A program made the position numbers and the translations under genes. A stretch of 64,000 bases of DNA from assembly GCA_028023455.1 (NCBI GenBank), contig JAQFVV010013376.1, positions 62,001-126,000 of the forward strand, given 5' to 3'. The stretch is from Epiperipatus broadwayi (lineage: Eukaryota; Onychophora; Udeonychophora; Euonychophora; Peripatidae). Positions 12,330-26,694 of this stretch are shown here, in pieces (within the stretch, counting starts at the first letter, position 1; the number at the start of each line of letters is the position of its first letter). The notes beneath the pieces were generated by a model that worked only from the letters and a program-made list of their open reading frames with translations, searched no databases and was not told the origin of the DNA.

Positions 12330-15300
12330 GTACCACCAACAACAAAACAAATTTTTCACAAGAATTTTTAACATGATGCAATGTAGCCTAGCTACTTCTT
12401 ACCAATTCCCTTAACAGTCATTAGATGTTTTTAATTTTATACATATTGTTGTTATCAAGTCCTTTCATTTATTTTGGATTCCAGTTTTACTAAGCATTTT
12501 CACTTTTTACATTATTTTATTCTTAATTTTTCTGCTGCTTTTTTATCCCCTCCCCCCAATCAATTCTTTTTTACTGTACTATTGCCTATCATTGTGTACA
12601 TCTCCCATAATTTTATCACTTTTGTTCTATATTTATTAAAATAGCTACATTCTAATAATAAAAGTTCAATATTTTTGTTCTAAACCCACCAAATTAAAAA
12701 ATATAAGACTTCTAGATTTCCATCTCTGGCTTTAAATAGTAATTCACATACTTTACTATTATCATAAATATCTTTAGTTTCAATAATATTTTTAACTTCA
12801 ATATTAATCATTATATTATGAGTTTTTTATTTATGTTTTTAATTTTCATAATATTTCCATATTTTTTTATCCTTTTATCCTAATCTCTAACATTTTGTTT
12901 AATAATCTATTGAGATAGCCTTTTCAATTTTTATTTAGATATATGAATGATGCAATCCCATTTAATTTGTTTACATATTTTAATATTTATATTGATCAGT
13001 TATCCTTCATCTTTTTCAATTAATCATATTAAAATAAGTTAAGCAATTCTCTGTTTTCATCTATAATGATAAATTTTTAACAGTTAATTTGCTCTTGGAA
13101 TTTTTCATTTAAAATTGTGATTATTTCATTTCATCTACTAATAATTTTTTTTCCAAAGAAATATTTTTTCAACATCTTTCTGAACCTGTATCAAAAGTAA
13201 TCAATGATTTATATGTATGATCTTTTTATATATAAACGAATAGAAACATTTGTAAAAGATTCTATTAACATTATCTCTAAGATAAAAGTTGTGCCACTTT
13301 TTAATCCACCCTTTTTCCTATTCATTTTTTTATTATTATTAAGCTTTTTTTATTTCAATATATATTTCATTTTATTATTAATTTTAATTCCCAAATAAGT
13401 ATATCTCACCCCCCTATATATATATTATTTTTCCATTTTCTATTCATGTATTTTTTAATTTATTTATTAATATTTTTAATTTATATTTATTAAATTTTAT
13501 ATTTATATATATTTTATATAAATATTTTTAGTTAGGAAAAAAAACTAAACCATCTACCAAAAATACTAAAGATAATTTCTTTTTTATATTCTATCTAAGC
13601 TTAATTATTCCATCTTCTATAATTAGACTAAACAAATTTATTTTATTTTTTAAATATATATATATACTATAAGTAACTTATATGATATAAAACAGTTTCT
13701 CCTTATACAAAATGAGAAGAAAAGCCATTTTACATCTCTTCATATAACAATATGTTTCTACTATGGCTTCTCTTTTAAAAGATTCTATATATAAACATTT
13801 TTTCTAAAAACCTTATTAACTAAGTGAAAAATTCTCACACTAAAACTATTACTTACTTGAGAAACTGATTTCTTTCTAGCCTTTGTTACCTCAATATAAT
13901 TTACTATTACTAAATCATTCTTTCAGCACTACTAGGTTCCTTTTTCTTTTTCTATCTTATTCTAATAAAGACATATTTATTACTTTTTATCTTCACATTT
14001 CCATGCTTATAATAAAGCTCTAAATAAAAAACTCAAAAAAGCTGAACACTTTAAAAATTACTTTTGCCTTTTATTTTTATCAAATTTATATAAATTTTTG
14101 TGAATTTTTCAACATTTTGCATCTATAAATAAATGTTCACTACTTTTCTTTGCCTTCATATAAACTACAATCCAAATTATTGTTCCACTTTTATCTCCTT
14201 TTGTTAGAATACAAGGCTTCAGATCTTGTACTGAACAGTAATAAGCTTCTTCTAGTGTTATTTCACATTTTATATTTTATATTCTTATATAACTCTAAAT
14301 GATTATAAAACAGTCACTCATAAAAGTAATCACATTAGACAATTTAATTTAGATTCTAAAAATGTGCATATAATCACTTAGTCTTGCATTATATAGTATA
14401 ATGATATTATTTTACAGAAGCTATAGTAGTCATAATATTTTAGATTCAATTTCCAATTTTATATTGTGATACTGTCTACAAATGGGGCAAAAAGAACACC
14501 ATACCTCAAAAATACCATATTTTAGAAAATCCAGCTCATTAAACACATCATCAATAGATAACTACATCTCACATTATTTAATAAATTATATCTTTTAAAT
14601 TAAATTGTTCCAAATGACATAAAAACTGAAAAAATATTTTCACGTGCTTCACAAATGCTATAGAGAACCTTAGATCAATAATCAAATAGTTTTCCAGAAA
14701 GCAAATATTCATAGTTTAATTTCCAAATTTTTTTTTTCAGATATCTGTAATAGAACTTATTTTCTCTAAAGGCAACTATATCAAAGTATCAGCTAGTAGG
14801 AGAATCTCCAAGAATATCATTATTTTAGAAAAATGAGAAAGAACTAATTTATTTGTGATGTATATGGTATCAGAAAATTATCACTTTACATATCTTTCTA
14901 AACACACTTTTTGAATGATAGACAGATAAACAGTCTCACAATATGATGCTTTTAGAATGCATTTTCAATATATGGCATTACTACAAAAAATATAGATGAT
15001 TTTATAATGTTAATTACAAACTGTATGAAGGGTATTTTTAAAAAGTGTAGACATTAAGTTTTTCACAGAAGCAAAAAAGAGATGTAATTGATCATCTCAT
15101 AAATAAAACTAAAAGAAAAAACAATCAGGACTTATAATTTAATCTTAAGATTTATGTATATACAACAATATTTACAAAATAAACTATTTCTTTGATTAAA
15201 AAGATAATAATTTTTATGCAATTTTTAATAAAAAAAGTATGAACTTGGGCATTTAAAATAGAAGTCTTGTTTTAGAGTGAAATCTTTCTAAATTGTAGCT

Positions 15301-15479
15301 AACTATTAACAGACTTCTAGACTAGATATATCTCAGGAATATAATTAGTAATCACAAGAATGAAAAACAACTTATAGATAATTTTGATAATTTTGATTCA
15401 TATTTTATCATTAAGTGACTGCTAGCAGTAACTTTTTTTATTTAACAAAGAGTTCTAAATGTAGTGATTTTTGAATGTT
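12330..15479. other. AT-rich region without a recognised gene
   Basis: No convincing feature. Two minus-strand stretches, about 12560-12760 (KVCEL.FKARDG....FL) and 14150-14270 (ITLEEAYYCSVQDLKP), are vaguely like the C-terminal CCHC and inter-domain parts of LINEs, but no diagnostic RT motif supports them. Short (TA)n runs are scattered. Confidence 0.4.
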
Positions 15480-16140
15480 ATTTTTTGAACTATATTCTAA
15501 AATTTAAAGTTTATACATGCAAAAGTTAATTAAATGCTTTTATTTAAAAATCAGTTTGTGTATTGATATATTTGTTTATAAACTTTTAATTTTTTTAAAG
15601 TTAGAATAAAATTTTAAATTTAAAGTTTAATATATTTAAATTCAATAGAATTGCTTGAATTTCAGTATACAACTAATTAATATCAGGCTAATCTAATTGT
15701 GACTCTACTAATCTTTTCAGTAAGTTATCCATTTTCTTAGATATGGAACAGAGTGCAGGAAAATATTGGAAATAGTTAATATTTTTCACATATCAAAGTT
15801 AATTTTTTATAACTTTTATTTGTTTTAAATAATGACCATGAGAGGATGGTATAAAGATGGATTTTTTTATTTTAATAACATTTTTATAATATTTTAAAAT
15901 CAATATTTAATATATTTAAGTGAACATAATTTGTTAAAATTTTATACATTTTTAAAAATCTCTATGAAAGTGATAGAACATATTAGTACTTTAAGTCAGT
16001 GACTTAGTTTATTAGATATGGAAGAGTGGGGTGAATATTTTAAACAATGATCACAAGTTTTCTTTGTTGCAATTGCAAACTTCATTTGAATAATAAGAAA
16101 GTTGTTATAATATAGATTTATTAAGTTTTTTTAAAAAAAT
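15480..16140 (+). repeat. Two units of the ~260-280 bp dispersed repeat
   Basis: Units are marked by 'ttagatatggaacagagtg' near 15738 and 'ttagatatggaagagtggg' near 16013. 'gaccatgagaggatgg' at about 15834 matches the reverse complement of the 6070-6090 block. The family therefore occurs as a tandem pair at both known sites, in opposite orientation. Confidence 0.55.
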
Positions 16141-16687
16141 TGTTCTCAAATAAAAAGAAAAAAATTTCAACAGTTTTAAATAGAATACTTACTGATTTTT
16201 AATCTACATATAATTATTGTACCAGTCAAAATTGTGTGTTCATTCAACAAAACCTAGAATCCAAGCAAACATATATCCATCTAGTATGTGCAAGATACAT
16301 AAGTCAGAAACAATACCAAATATCAACCTATTTACTAGTGCTCCAGGTCTATGACTACATGAATAATGCTTTTGATGATACTAGTGAGTTTCATTCTTAC
16401 TCCATCCCAGCTAGAGTTCTGGGTTCACATGCAACTTAATACAACAGATTTACATTTCATTAATTAATACCTATCTAAATTTATTACAATTACAGAATTG
16501 TGTGTAGTATACCTGACATTGATTGATAATTTAAATAAGTTGAAGATTTGATTGATTTGAACTGCAATAATAATAATTTCATGGCAACATAACAAAAGGA
16601 ATGAATTTAAACCCATAAAATCTTATAACCAATAAAAGGGATTTTTGTTAGAGATTTGGAATAATGGCAAACTGAGATTTCAAAGTA

Positions 16688-16689
<2 letters not shown>
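16141..16689. other. Spacer, AT-rich
   Basis: No gene is seen. The open frame at 16236-16439 has no recognisable domain. A weak B-box-like 'ctgggttcacatgc' lies near 16420. Confidence 0.4.
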
Positions 16690-16726
<37 letters not shown>

Positions 16727-16730
16727 TTTG

Positions 16731-16772
<42 letters not shown>
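16690..16772. repeat. (TA)n microsatellite pair around 'ctttgaaata'
   Basis: Two (TA)n blocks are separated by actttgaaa. The same 'tatactttgaaat' next to (TA)n recurs in the short LTR-like repeat at 36150 and (inverted) 39630. Confidence 0.85.
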
Positions 16773-16775
<3 letters not shown>

Positions 16776-17663
16776 ATCATACAAAATACTTCATTGTTTG
16801 TCTACACAACTTGATTATAAATATAGGACTCATAATTTAAATTCATTAAGTAAATCAGATAATAATGTAATTAATAAATGTTACTGCATTTCAATTTAGC
16901 AAGAACTGCGATCCATTTAAGACACAAATTAGATTTTGATGCAGCCAAAATATAATACATTTGTTTATTAAATATAAACAATTAGTTAAGCAGTCTGACA
17001 AATACAAATAAGCAATAATCCATCATTTTAGCCCTCCATAAACTTATAAATTGAAGAAGATAAATCTATTTTCTTTATAAATATATAGACAACTGACATG
17101 AATGAGTTGCGTTAGACCATTATTACATTTAAATAGGTTGTAAGATATAAATGTGGGAAAACAAAGTTTATCTTATGTAAATAACAGTTCTATATAATAT
17201 GTGATTAATTAATTAGATGGATTGGTTAATGGGAAACATGCCATCACAGTAGAGAGAGCATTTCAGGTTCATAAATAGACAATAAATAAATAATGCTAAA
17301 GGTGATACGACATTATGGTTACAATAAAAGAACCCATGAGATCATTTATGACCCTCAAAGAGGCTTTTCTAGGAGAAGTCAATGAATGAGAGGACATGCT
17401 GTCCCACTGATCAAAACATATCTCTGTATAACAATAAAAGTTGATGTGCTGGGATTATTTATCCATGTGTGCCCATGCGCATTTTAATGGCAGTATTTGG
17501 AAAAGGGAAATCCTTAATAGAAAATACATATACTTTTATGGGAGACTAACATTATTGGATTAGTCATATTTAAATTTCCACAGGTCCTGAGAGTTAACTA
17601 GCAAAGCACAAACAGTAATAATAATTGAATAATAGTAACCATAACGTAGTATACACACACACT

Positions 17664-17696
<33 letters not shown>

Positions 17697-19177
17697 TGTA
17701 CAAACAAATGTGAATTCAAACCTGATTTAAATAGTTAGCTCTCTAACATAATGGAATGTCCACAAAACCCATGGGCAATCAATAAAACTTAAGAAAGCAT
17801 AATATAAAAGAAACAGTGAGAATTAAAACCAAATTTAAAGAAATATATTCACAGTTGATATTCCTAATCTTCAGAAAGATTCTAATGAATTTAAATTAGA
17901 ACTTGCAAATCATTTTCAAATATGAGCAAATATTATTATTCTATAGTTAAATGTTTAAACTAATTATGTTAGAAATGCTAAACAAAATATATTTTATTTT
18001 AGATATTAGAATAAAATATTTATCTGTCAGATAAGAAACATATGAGAAATGTTATTTTCAAATAATGTCAATTAATTTATTTACAATAATAATGACAAAA
18101 ATATAAACAATGTAACATTTTTTATACTCACATATTTATATAATCAATAAATGAAATATATATATATATAGATATCAAAAAGAAAAACTATTTAATACCA
18201 ATATGAAAAATCAATCAAGCATAGATCTTTAATTTTTTCCAAACTTGACTGATTTCCAATGTACAGGTTAACAATATTTAAAATAAATATTTCTTATTCT
18301 TTATCATATGTGATCTTAAATATATAGAATTAATAAAAATATTAACATATTTATTTTTAATGCAAGAGGAAACAGCCTTTTGCAACTATTTATTTATTAT
18401 AAAGTCATTTAAAATAATCTTACCAAATTTTTTCTTTGGTTTTATTTGTTTGTTGATTTCAATATATATGCAATATTTTTTTCTTCCTTCCACATTTAAA
18501 ATATTAACTGTCCAATTAACATTGAGATTTCTGACTACTGTTTACATATTATCATCGTTTCACTTATAAATGTATAAATTATAAAACTTAAAAATTTTCA
18601 AATCATAATAAGATTTTTTTAGTCATACTCTGTAGAGACAAAAGTTTTAAGTAAATGCTTAATATGTGTGTTAAAGTCTCCAGTCATTATTCATATAACT
18701 CTATGGTTTCACATATACATAATAGATGCTAGCAGACTCTTCTGATACAATTTTCCTTTAATTGTGCTTAATAAATGTTCAATATGTGGGCAAGTTCCTT
18801 TTCTTTGATATACCCTCTTGTTGACTCTTTTAGTTTTTTTTCTATTTTATATAACTATTGCATTTTGTTAGTATTTGCAAATAAATCTGACAATGGTAGA
18901 TATATCTAGGCATTTATTTTCTATACTTATGCTCTACAAAAGCTACATTTTCATAAAGATGGAATAAGCACTCCAACAAAATTTTTATCTAATCATAAAA
19001 ATAAATGTGAATAGAAGATACAAATCATTTTCACAGCTAGTAATGTGTGAGCAGAACAAAACTGGTAAATCAAACAGCTATGGCTAACAAAAATGCTTTT
19101 TTCATTGTTGTCTAGTAACATCAAAATTCCCATAACAATGATAGAATACTCTCTCATTGTCTGACAATTAACCTGCA
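16773..19177. other. AT-rich region; only a (CA)n(TA)n tract
   Basis: I see no gene. A (CA)n tract followed by (TA)n lies at about 17650-17697, and a short (TA)n near 18158-18170. The open frame at 18360-18569 is a T-rich, hydrophobic, chance-like translation. Confidence 0.5.
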
Positions 19178-19193
19178 TTCATCATCATCATCA

Positions 19194-19267
<74 letters not shown>

Positions 19268-19317
19268 GTTGTTGTTGTTATTATTGTTGTTGTTGTTGTT
19301 GTTATTATTATTATTTA
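19178..19317. repeat. (ATC)n-(ATT)n-(GTT)n compound microsatellite
   Basis: Consecutive CAT/ATC, ATT/TTA and GTT/TTG triplet blocks, about 140 bp in all. Confidence 0.95.
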
Positions 19318-20734
19318 TTAACATTTAATTCTTTGGAAACAATTTTATTTTCAAATCAAATTTTAAAAGTAAGTAAAGAATTTAACTTTTTATTTTTTAC
19401 AAATTTATTTTCTTTTTTAATTTGCTAACATTATGATTTTTTTTTTAAAAATGTAAATTTTTAAACAGTTTTAAAACACATGATAATCTCTTTATATTTA
19501 TTTTCGGAAGTTATATATGTTACCTATGACAGAGGGATTACAATATATATATAGGAATAACCTTTAACAATGCCCATATAGTATGACTGAAAGATTGGAG
19601 AAACGCTAGAATAAAAAATGGTTCATAAAGTAAAAACCAAAATTTAAAAAAAAAAGTGTGTTGAACGATTTTTTTAAAAAAAATCTAGTTATGTGAAATC
19701 ACCTGTTAGAAATTATTAACATATTTTTATTATGTACAGACAGATAGTATGTCTGATATATAAAATAATTAATTATAATTTCTATGCATATATAAATTTC
19801 TAGAAATGATATATATAGTATATATAAAGAAAGAGAGGAAGAGAAAGACAGGAAGAAAGAAAAAAGATAAACCAGCAATTTTCTGCACGGCAAAGTCATC
19901 TCTATCATTTCATTACACAGAAACTGTAAAAGCAAAAAAAAAAAAAAAGCAAAAATTAGGATCAGTGTAATGCATGAGGCAAAGAAGCATCTGTTTCAAA
20001 CACTGAAATTTTGGATAGGTACAAAAATGAGACAAAATATTTTAAAAAAATATTAAAAAAAACTTGGCATCTTTTAATGGAAAGAATATTCCTTCCCCCT
20101 TACATGCACACACTTTCATTTCTTTACTTAAACGATTTTCATTTTACACTTTAAAACAAATATTTCATATTTTTAAATTTTTCTAATACTTTAAAACATG
20201 TCTTGACAAAAAAAAAATGTCTGAAGCTGGAATTAATGCAACAAAAAAAAAAAAAACAATAGTTATTTATTTAAAGACAAAAAAATAATAATAAATGAGA
20301 GAATTTTCTAGTAACATATTTTTGAGTATTAATCAGTTTGAATTTACAATTCATTGAAGATGTGTCTTCTTGCTTCTTGTGATTTTGGCCATTTTGTTGT
20401 TGTTTTTTTTATTATAAAAAAAGGTTATTCCTATTGTTTTATATTTCTTTTTTTTTTTTTACTAATATATGTATAAACTATGCAGATGAGATAAAATTAG
20501 AAGAGTAACTAATTTCTTTATATTTAAATATTTTAAATTAAAAATATATTTATTTAATTTAAAATGATTTAATTGAACAACTAATTGTTTTCGGTGATAT
20601 CTACAAATAAATTTGTGAAGGTAAATTGACTTCTTTAATTAACCTAATGATAAATAAAATTAAAAAAAACAACAACTAAATAATTAATTAATTATGAGTG
20701 ATTATATAGTGTGTAAAATTGATTACTATTATCA
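19318..20734. other. AT-rich region without a recognised gene
   Basis: Homopolymer A and T runs and short (TA)n only. The open frame on the minus strand at 19699-19935 has no recognisable domain. Confidence 0.5.
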
Positions 20735-22530
20735 TTTTCAACCATTATTAATTCACTGTAGGATGATTTTGAGTTTAATCTAGTTTCTCTGATTTCTAGC
20801 CTCCATTCTGCTCATTTGCATTTTATCCATCATCTGACTTATGATCCCTTTCTATAACTTTAACAATTGAGAATAAGTTCAAGCATTAATTGCTCATCTA
20901 TTTATTGTTTTCTCTATTAATGTGTTCAGTCCAGCTCCATTTCAGCCTTTTAATATTTTCAAATATATCAATTGTACTGGTTTGTTCTCTCTTGTAATTG
21001 GCAATTAATCCCTTCTTCTTACTCTTCAATAAACACCTCTTTGTATAATCATTGAGTTGTTAAAAGCTTTCATATTGCTCTTCTTCTAAGTATGCATATA
21101 TCAAATCTATAAATAAGAATTGATAAAACACATTTATTAAAAATATTTATTTTTAAACATATATGCATATTTCATTTTAATATTAATTAATTTTTACCAA
21201 AAATATTTTATACAATTTTAACTCTATAATTAATTATGTTTTAATATGTATTATTAAATATGACCACAGTATTTATAAATTGTTGACTTTTTCTAATTCG
21301 TAATTATCTATTATTATTTTTTCTTCTGAGAAGTTTTTGAACATCAACTTTTGTCCTTTTAGCAGTTATTTTTTATTTTCTTATTTAAATCTGATAACTC
21401 TTGAAATATTTTGTGAAGCAATGAAAGTATTATTTGCAAAAATAATCCCATCATTTACAAAGTTTAAATGAATTAAATAAGTTTTATAAATTTTTATTTC
21501 ATTAGCTTTCCATTTTGATTTATAAATACTTCACATAAAACTGCTTCAAAAAAAAAATAGACATATTCTTATTATTGATAATCTTTTTAGTGTCATCATG
21601 TAATCTAATTACTGCTGTTATATTTTAAAAAAATATTTTTTTAAATATGAAATATCTTAGGTCTATATATTGATGGTCCAAATCTTTAATCATATTGAAA
21701 ATTGACTTTTATAATCTACATAAGGTCAACTCATGCTTATTAGTCATTTCTATAATTAAACCTTTAAATCCAGTTTGTGTTTTGATTGATTTAAATCCAA
21801 AGTTTTCTGTAGATGAGTTATAATTGTCTTGATGAACATTTTGTATAGAAAAGTAGAAGACTGATAAATCTGTAATTTTTAATATTTTCTTTATTACCTT
21901 TCTTAAATATTAATATCATTATATCATTATTACATTCTTCCCATCATCTGGCACACTTTACCATTTGAATATTTAATATATAGATTTGTCAACATTCTAT
22001 TAATTTTTTCACCTATTTTTTAAAAGATATTATTCTAATTTTATCATTTCTTGCAAAGATTCATAGATTTAATTGTGTATCTCATTTTTTCATTTAAAAT
22101 GCTTGGCATTTCAGAAGTTTATATAATTGCATAAGTTATTCTATTTTCTTGTTCTTTATTATCATATAATTCTTTTGTAAAATATTTATTATAGAAGTTT
22201 GAACCCACACTTTTAAGCTCCCTTCAGCTATCCGATCTATCTCATAGCTGAAGGGAGTGATAATCTGGGTTTAAATCCCCTATAATTATATCTAAACTCC
22301 AGGGATATAAAGTGTATCTGTATTTTAGTAAAATATCTATAAATATTTCATGATGTCATCCATTTTTAGTGACAGTTCCATCTTTTCTTATTAGTGAAAC
22401 TTTTTTTTTCGATGATAAGATGTCATTTTATACTTATGAAACTTTTATTTTCTTTTATAATCTTTATTGTCAATTCACAATTCAATTTTCTTATATCACT
22501 GTCTCACAATCAATTTACCGATCTAGTAAA
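20735..22530 (-). pseudogene. Degenerate RTE-type LINE, 3' part (RT and C-terminus)
   Basis: The plus-strand text follows the better preserved copy at 29920-31250 block by block. Examples are the 3' end 'accattattaattcactg' (20743) against 'accattatcaatccactg' (29928); 'cacatttattaaaaa' at about 21130 and 30338; and 'tttcatgatgtcatc' at about 22345 and 31040. The catalytic FADD box is altered to FVND (minus, about 21463-21434), so this copy is dead. The 3' end reads ...CACTGTAGGATG on the complement, matching the 'cctgcagtgga' ending common to RTE-type elements. Inserted inside it is an inverted tRNA-like hairpin at 22197-22276. There is no endonuclease half, so it is 5'-truncated. Confidence 0.7.
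22197..22276. repeat. Foldback of tRNA-like sequence inside the RTE copy
   Basis: A perfect 14 bp stem, ctcccttcagctat (22218-22231) with atagctgaagggag (22244-22257), around a 12 nt loop. The stem is extended outwards by gtttgaaccca against tgggttta. Each outer arm ends in a B-box-like GGTTTAAATCC or GTTCAAAC, so it looks like two tRNA-derived (SINE) ends in head-to-head orientation. The other RTE copy lacks it. Confidence 0.55.
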
Positions 22531-25500
22531 AAATTTCCATTTAAAAAACAAAACAACAAATTATAAAATAAAAAAAAGCTGTCAAAGTACTTTCTAAAAA
22601 TTAAAGTACGAAAATTGATTTAATATTTTTATGGTTGTTTTTTTATTCTTTAAGTATTTTTATTATATTTGTATTCACTTTGTTGCATATTCCTGCATTT
22701 TTTACATTTATAGTTTGAGTGTGTGTTTTTAAAAAAGATTTTTTTATTTAATACATATTTTCTTATTATTATCCATTAATATACCTAATTACTGTGGGAC
22801 GAAAGGCAATCTTCATCAGGTTTTTCAGATGTCAGATAATGAGAATTTGAATAGCTTTTCACTCTTGTCTTACTCTTTAGCTGGAAATAGCTAAATATTT
22901 ATTTACCATCCAATGTTGAATAATTGTATAGATCATCTATAGATCATTTTTATACGAGAAAATTTCTAAAATAATTTTTTCCGCCTAAATTTGAACTTCA
23001 GGTCATAAGCTTGGTAAGTGGATATACTATCTTCATCATCATGATGATAAAATTAATTAGTTCTTCCCTGGAATCACTCATCAGACTAACTAGATGTGGT
23101 CTTTATTTATTGTTTTACTCTCTAACTAAAAATGTTTAGATACTCATTTACAGATCAAGAGTTAACTATATTGGCTATGAACAACTATCTAGAAAAAAAA
23201 ATCTTATTTTGAACTAAAAAAAATATTCCAAGTTTTATTAAATTAAAATATATTTTTTCCATATGGAAATGGAATTCCTAAACATTATGGCTTAAGGCTT
23301 TATAAATATATACTTTGCATTTAACTCATTAAAGTTTATGATATAGGTCTAAAAATTGAAATGTTAAAATAATGCTTTTAGCAAGAAAAATGAGTTAGCA
23401 TTATTGTTTCATAATTATTATCCTATTGCTAGTTCTATTTTCAGAAAGAAACCTAACATATTTGAACACACACATTAATGTATTCCATCTTTATTATTAA
23501 AAGGAGGTTGCCTTGACAACAGTTTATAATTGTTGGATATTATTTATATTGAGATTGTCTAAGCGTTAACTGTTTTTTAATGATATATATATATTTAGAA
23601 AAAGAAAAAAAACTTAAGTGATCATGGTGAATTTTAAACAAAGCATTTCAGAAAATTTCCTCATTTTACCTTGAATACAATTCTTTACTATTGATTTTAA
23701 ATTACTTGAAATATGTGTAACTGTCTATTTGTAAAACTCTTAATCTCTTTTCAATAATTTGACTAACTTTATTTTTATTTTACAAACATAAAAATTACAT
23801 AAAAAATTAATAAATTCATTCGGTTTTTAAACATAAAAAATATATCTATATACTTAATCAGTGATATTAGGATCTTATTATATTTAGCTTTACTCATAAT
23901 TTACATATGAGTTATTCAGATCTGTTCCACAGTCTGCTTCTGGTCAAGATTTTGCTATCAAAATTAGAGTCTTATTGGAGTATTCCAAGAATTTGAATCC
24001 TATGAATTTCATTTAATGATATCCATGATTATAGTCAGAGATTCGGCTGCATAAAAAGCATTGACAATCAAAATATTGTTGAATTCATAATTTTTTGTTT
24101 TATTTCAGCTTTCGTGCTTATACTGACTAAAAATATTTTTTTCAATTTTATTTCCAACTTTGATATTCTATTTCATTACTTACTAAATTGTATTTTGAAT
24201 TTTTTTCAAATTTTCCTACAACTAATAATAAAGCTTTGCAGCTTTTTTTGCAGGCTTGAGTTGTTGAGGCATAGCCATGTATTATAATAAAATTGAATAA
24301 ATACCCACAAAATTAAATTAACATTAATCAATCATTTATGGGATTATATCCTATGACAGACTTTGCAATATCTATATTGGCAATAAAAGCTATACAATTT
24401 TTGGCTTTTGCCATGATTAATGGTATATTTCCCTAATCTAAAATCCCCCAGTCTAATCGATTTCACTTCTCTCATTTCAAAATTAACAATCATGTTGATT
24501 GCATCATTTTTTTCTCGATTCAAAGTGCATACATTTTAGATTCCAATAGCAATCTTCTTGCAAATTTAGATTTGTGTTTTCTGCATAAAGATATCAATAG
24601 ATACATATACAAATAATTTTAATCTATGCATGCAATGTTTGTGTAACAGTAGTGGAAAATATTTCTGTTTCTTTTTAAGCAATATGCTGATGTTTTCAGA
24701 GATAAATGATCCACTTTCCAGAAAAATTGTGTCATTTTGTTTTGTTATACAACCTATACTTTAGGAATTATTATGATTGCTTTTTTCTGTACAGTATAAA
24801 ATGTCTAGCTGTTGACAAGATAAATCAACATCATTTGTTAGAGAATAGACTGTAAAATACTGCTTACATTTTAGTATAAGATGAGAACTATATAGATAAA
24901 AAATGATTACACCTGGCTATAGCCATTCAAGTTTTCTAAATCTTTACCTTAAAGATGTATTTCCATAAAACAATATTAAAGATTTAAATTCATTACTTAA
25001 AATACAATAAATTTATAAATATTTTAAGCCTGTATCTTTAACATGTGTGAGGGAAGAGATTATATTTTCTCACTGCTGAAGTATAAATTGTGGACAAGAT
25101 CAAGAAAACTATATAAGAATTTTTTGACATTCTGCAAAACCAAAAAATATATTTTCTTAAAATATGTCTTTATAAAAGTCTAAATAGTCTATGAATATTT
25201 ATGTTTATTCAATTAAAATATGAAATTGGATTTCATCACTTAACATATAAATTAGAACAAATGCTAAGGTTTCTGACATAAGTGCTAATATTCTGACTGT
25301 AAAAAGGTACATAACTAATAGGAAAAATAACTGCACTCCTACAAACATAAAATTCATGACTTTATTATTTTTATTAGCAAATATATTCACTATGGAGGAG
25401 AATGGATATTTTTTTTTTCTGATCCAATTAGACACTTGGGATTTTTTTCTTGGAGTTTAATACTATGTTTCAGGCAAAGTTGTAGCAAAATATATCTTCA

Positions 25501-26694
25501 AATATTAATATAGTGGATATATAAACAAATTGTATATTTGAAGTTTATTTTAAAATATAATATTTATTCTTCTTGCCAATAAAGTGGAAAGATAGATAAA
25601 AAAATTGCAAGCACATTTTAAGTGAATTATTTTAATAGTCAGTAAAAAACTTTTCTTCAACTTTTGTTGCAAAAAATATTTTGATTTAAACATTATTTTA
25701 TTATAATGTGAAAATTATTTTTGGAGAATTTGCTAATGGAAAAAAATGATGACATTTGAAACTTAAAATTTTAAAGCACCATTTAGCAAACAAATTTTAT
25801 ATGATGGGGTTTCAAAAGCATCAAATCCTTTGTTACCAACAACACTATTTTATATTTATGCTGCATAATCTTCAATGCATAAATCTTTAACTATATAAAA
25901 ACAAAATAAAACCTAGATAGGACTGAGAAATGTAAAACCTTTTAAATGAATGTTTTTTTTTGTTATCAATTCATCACTTTAATAAGCATGAATAAATATT
26001 TTAAAATTTCTAATAAGTTGAAGAAACAAAAATTATATATTTATATGCGACAATGAATTTTATTAAAAATTACAATTGATAAACATACTGGAAGAAAATC
26101 ATTTAATGTGGTGAAGAGAATCAAAAGCTATTAACAGGATGAAAATATCACAGATTTGAACAAAGTTTACAAAGAATAAAGCAATTCCATGTAGAAAGAA
26201 AAATATGTTTTTAATTCAAAAATTTTTTTTTTTTTGTACTTTAAAAAAAAACAACTAATCTATACAATATTGACAAGTAATAGAAATAAATTTGTTTAGA
26301 TCCATAAAGCATATGTTCAAAGGTATTTAAAATGTATTGCATATCTTAACAACCTGAAATGATTGGTTCAGTTGAAATACATTATAAGAGCAGATTTTAT
26401 TTTCTAATATTTTTTGAAAGACTTTTCTCTAAAAAAAATGGTTGAAAATTTAATTTTATTATTACATTAATAGTTATGTATGAACTAATAAAATATCACA
26501 TGATTATCATGTGACTTCAGCTTACACATTTTTTTCATCATATCTATGCCATTTACTGTCAGTTTTGGTAAGAAATAGATGCTAGATGACAATGCTTAAA
26601 AAGTCCCTTTTCTGCACTGTCATGTCCAATATATCCAGATAAGTTTCAAACTTATACTTTTCATCAATATGGAGTTTTTGGATTTTGTAACAAT
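22531..26694. other. AT-rich region; one diverged repeat pair
   Basis: No recognised gene. Around 22800-23130 two related minus-strand segments ('agctaaagagtaagacaa' and 'agttagagagtaaaacaa') each lead to a CTGATGA block, about 250 bp apart. 23900-24600 is a little less AT-rich and gives broken minus-strand frames without a diagnostic motif, possibly old transposon sequence. Confidence 0.35.

Noticed and set aside
12400-14300. Another LINE on the minus strand
   Set aside because: Only vague zinc-finger-like and fingers-like phrases. None of the RT motifs (GVPQG, YADD) is present.
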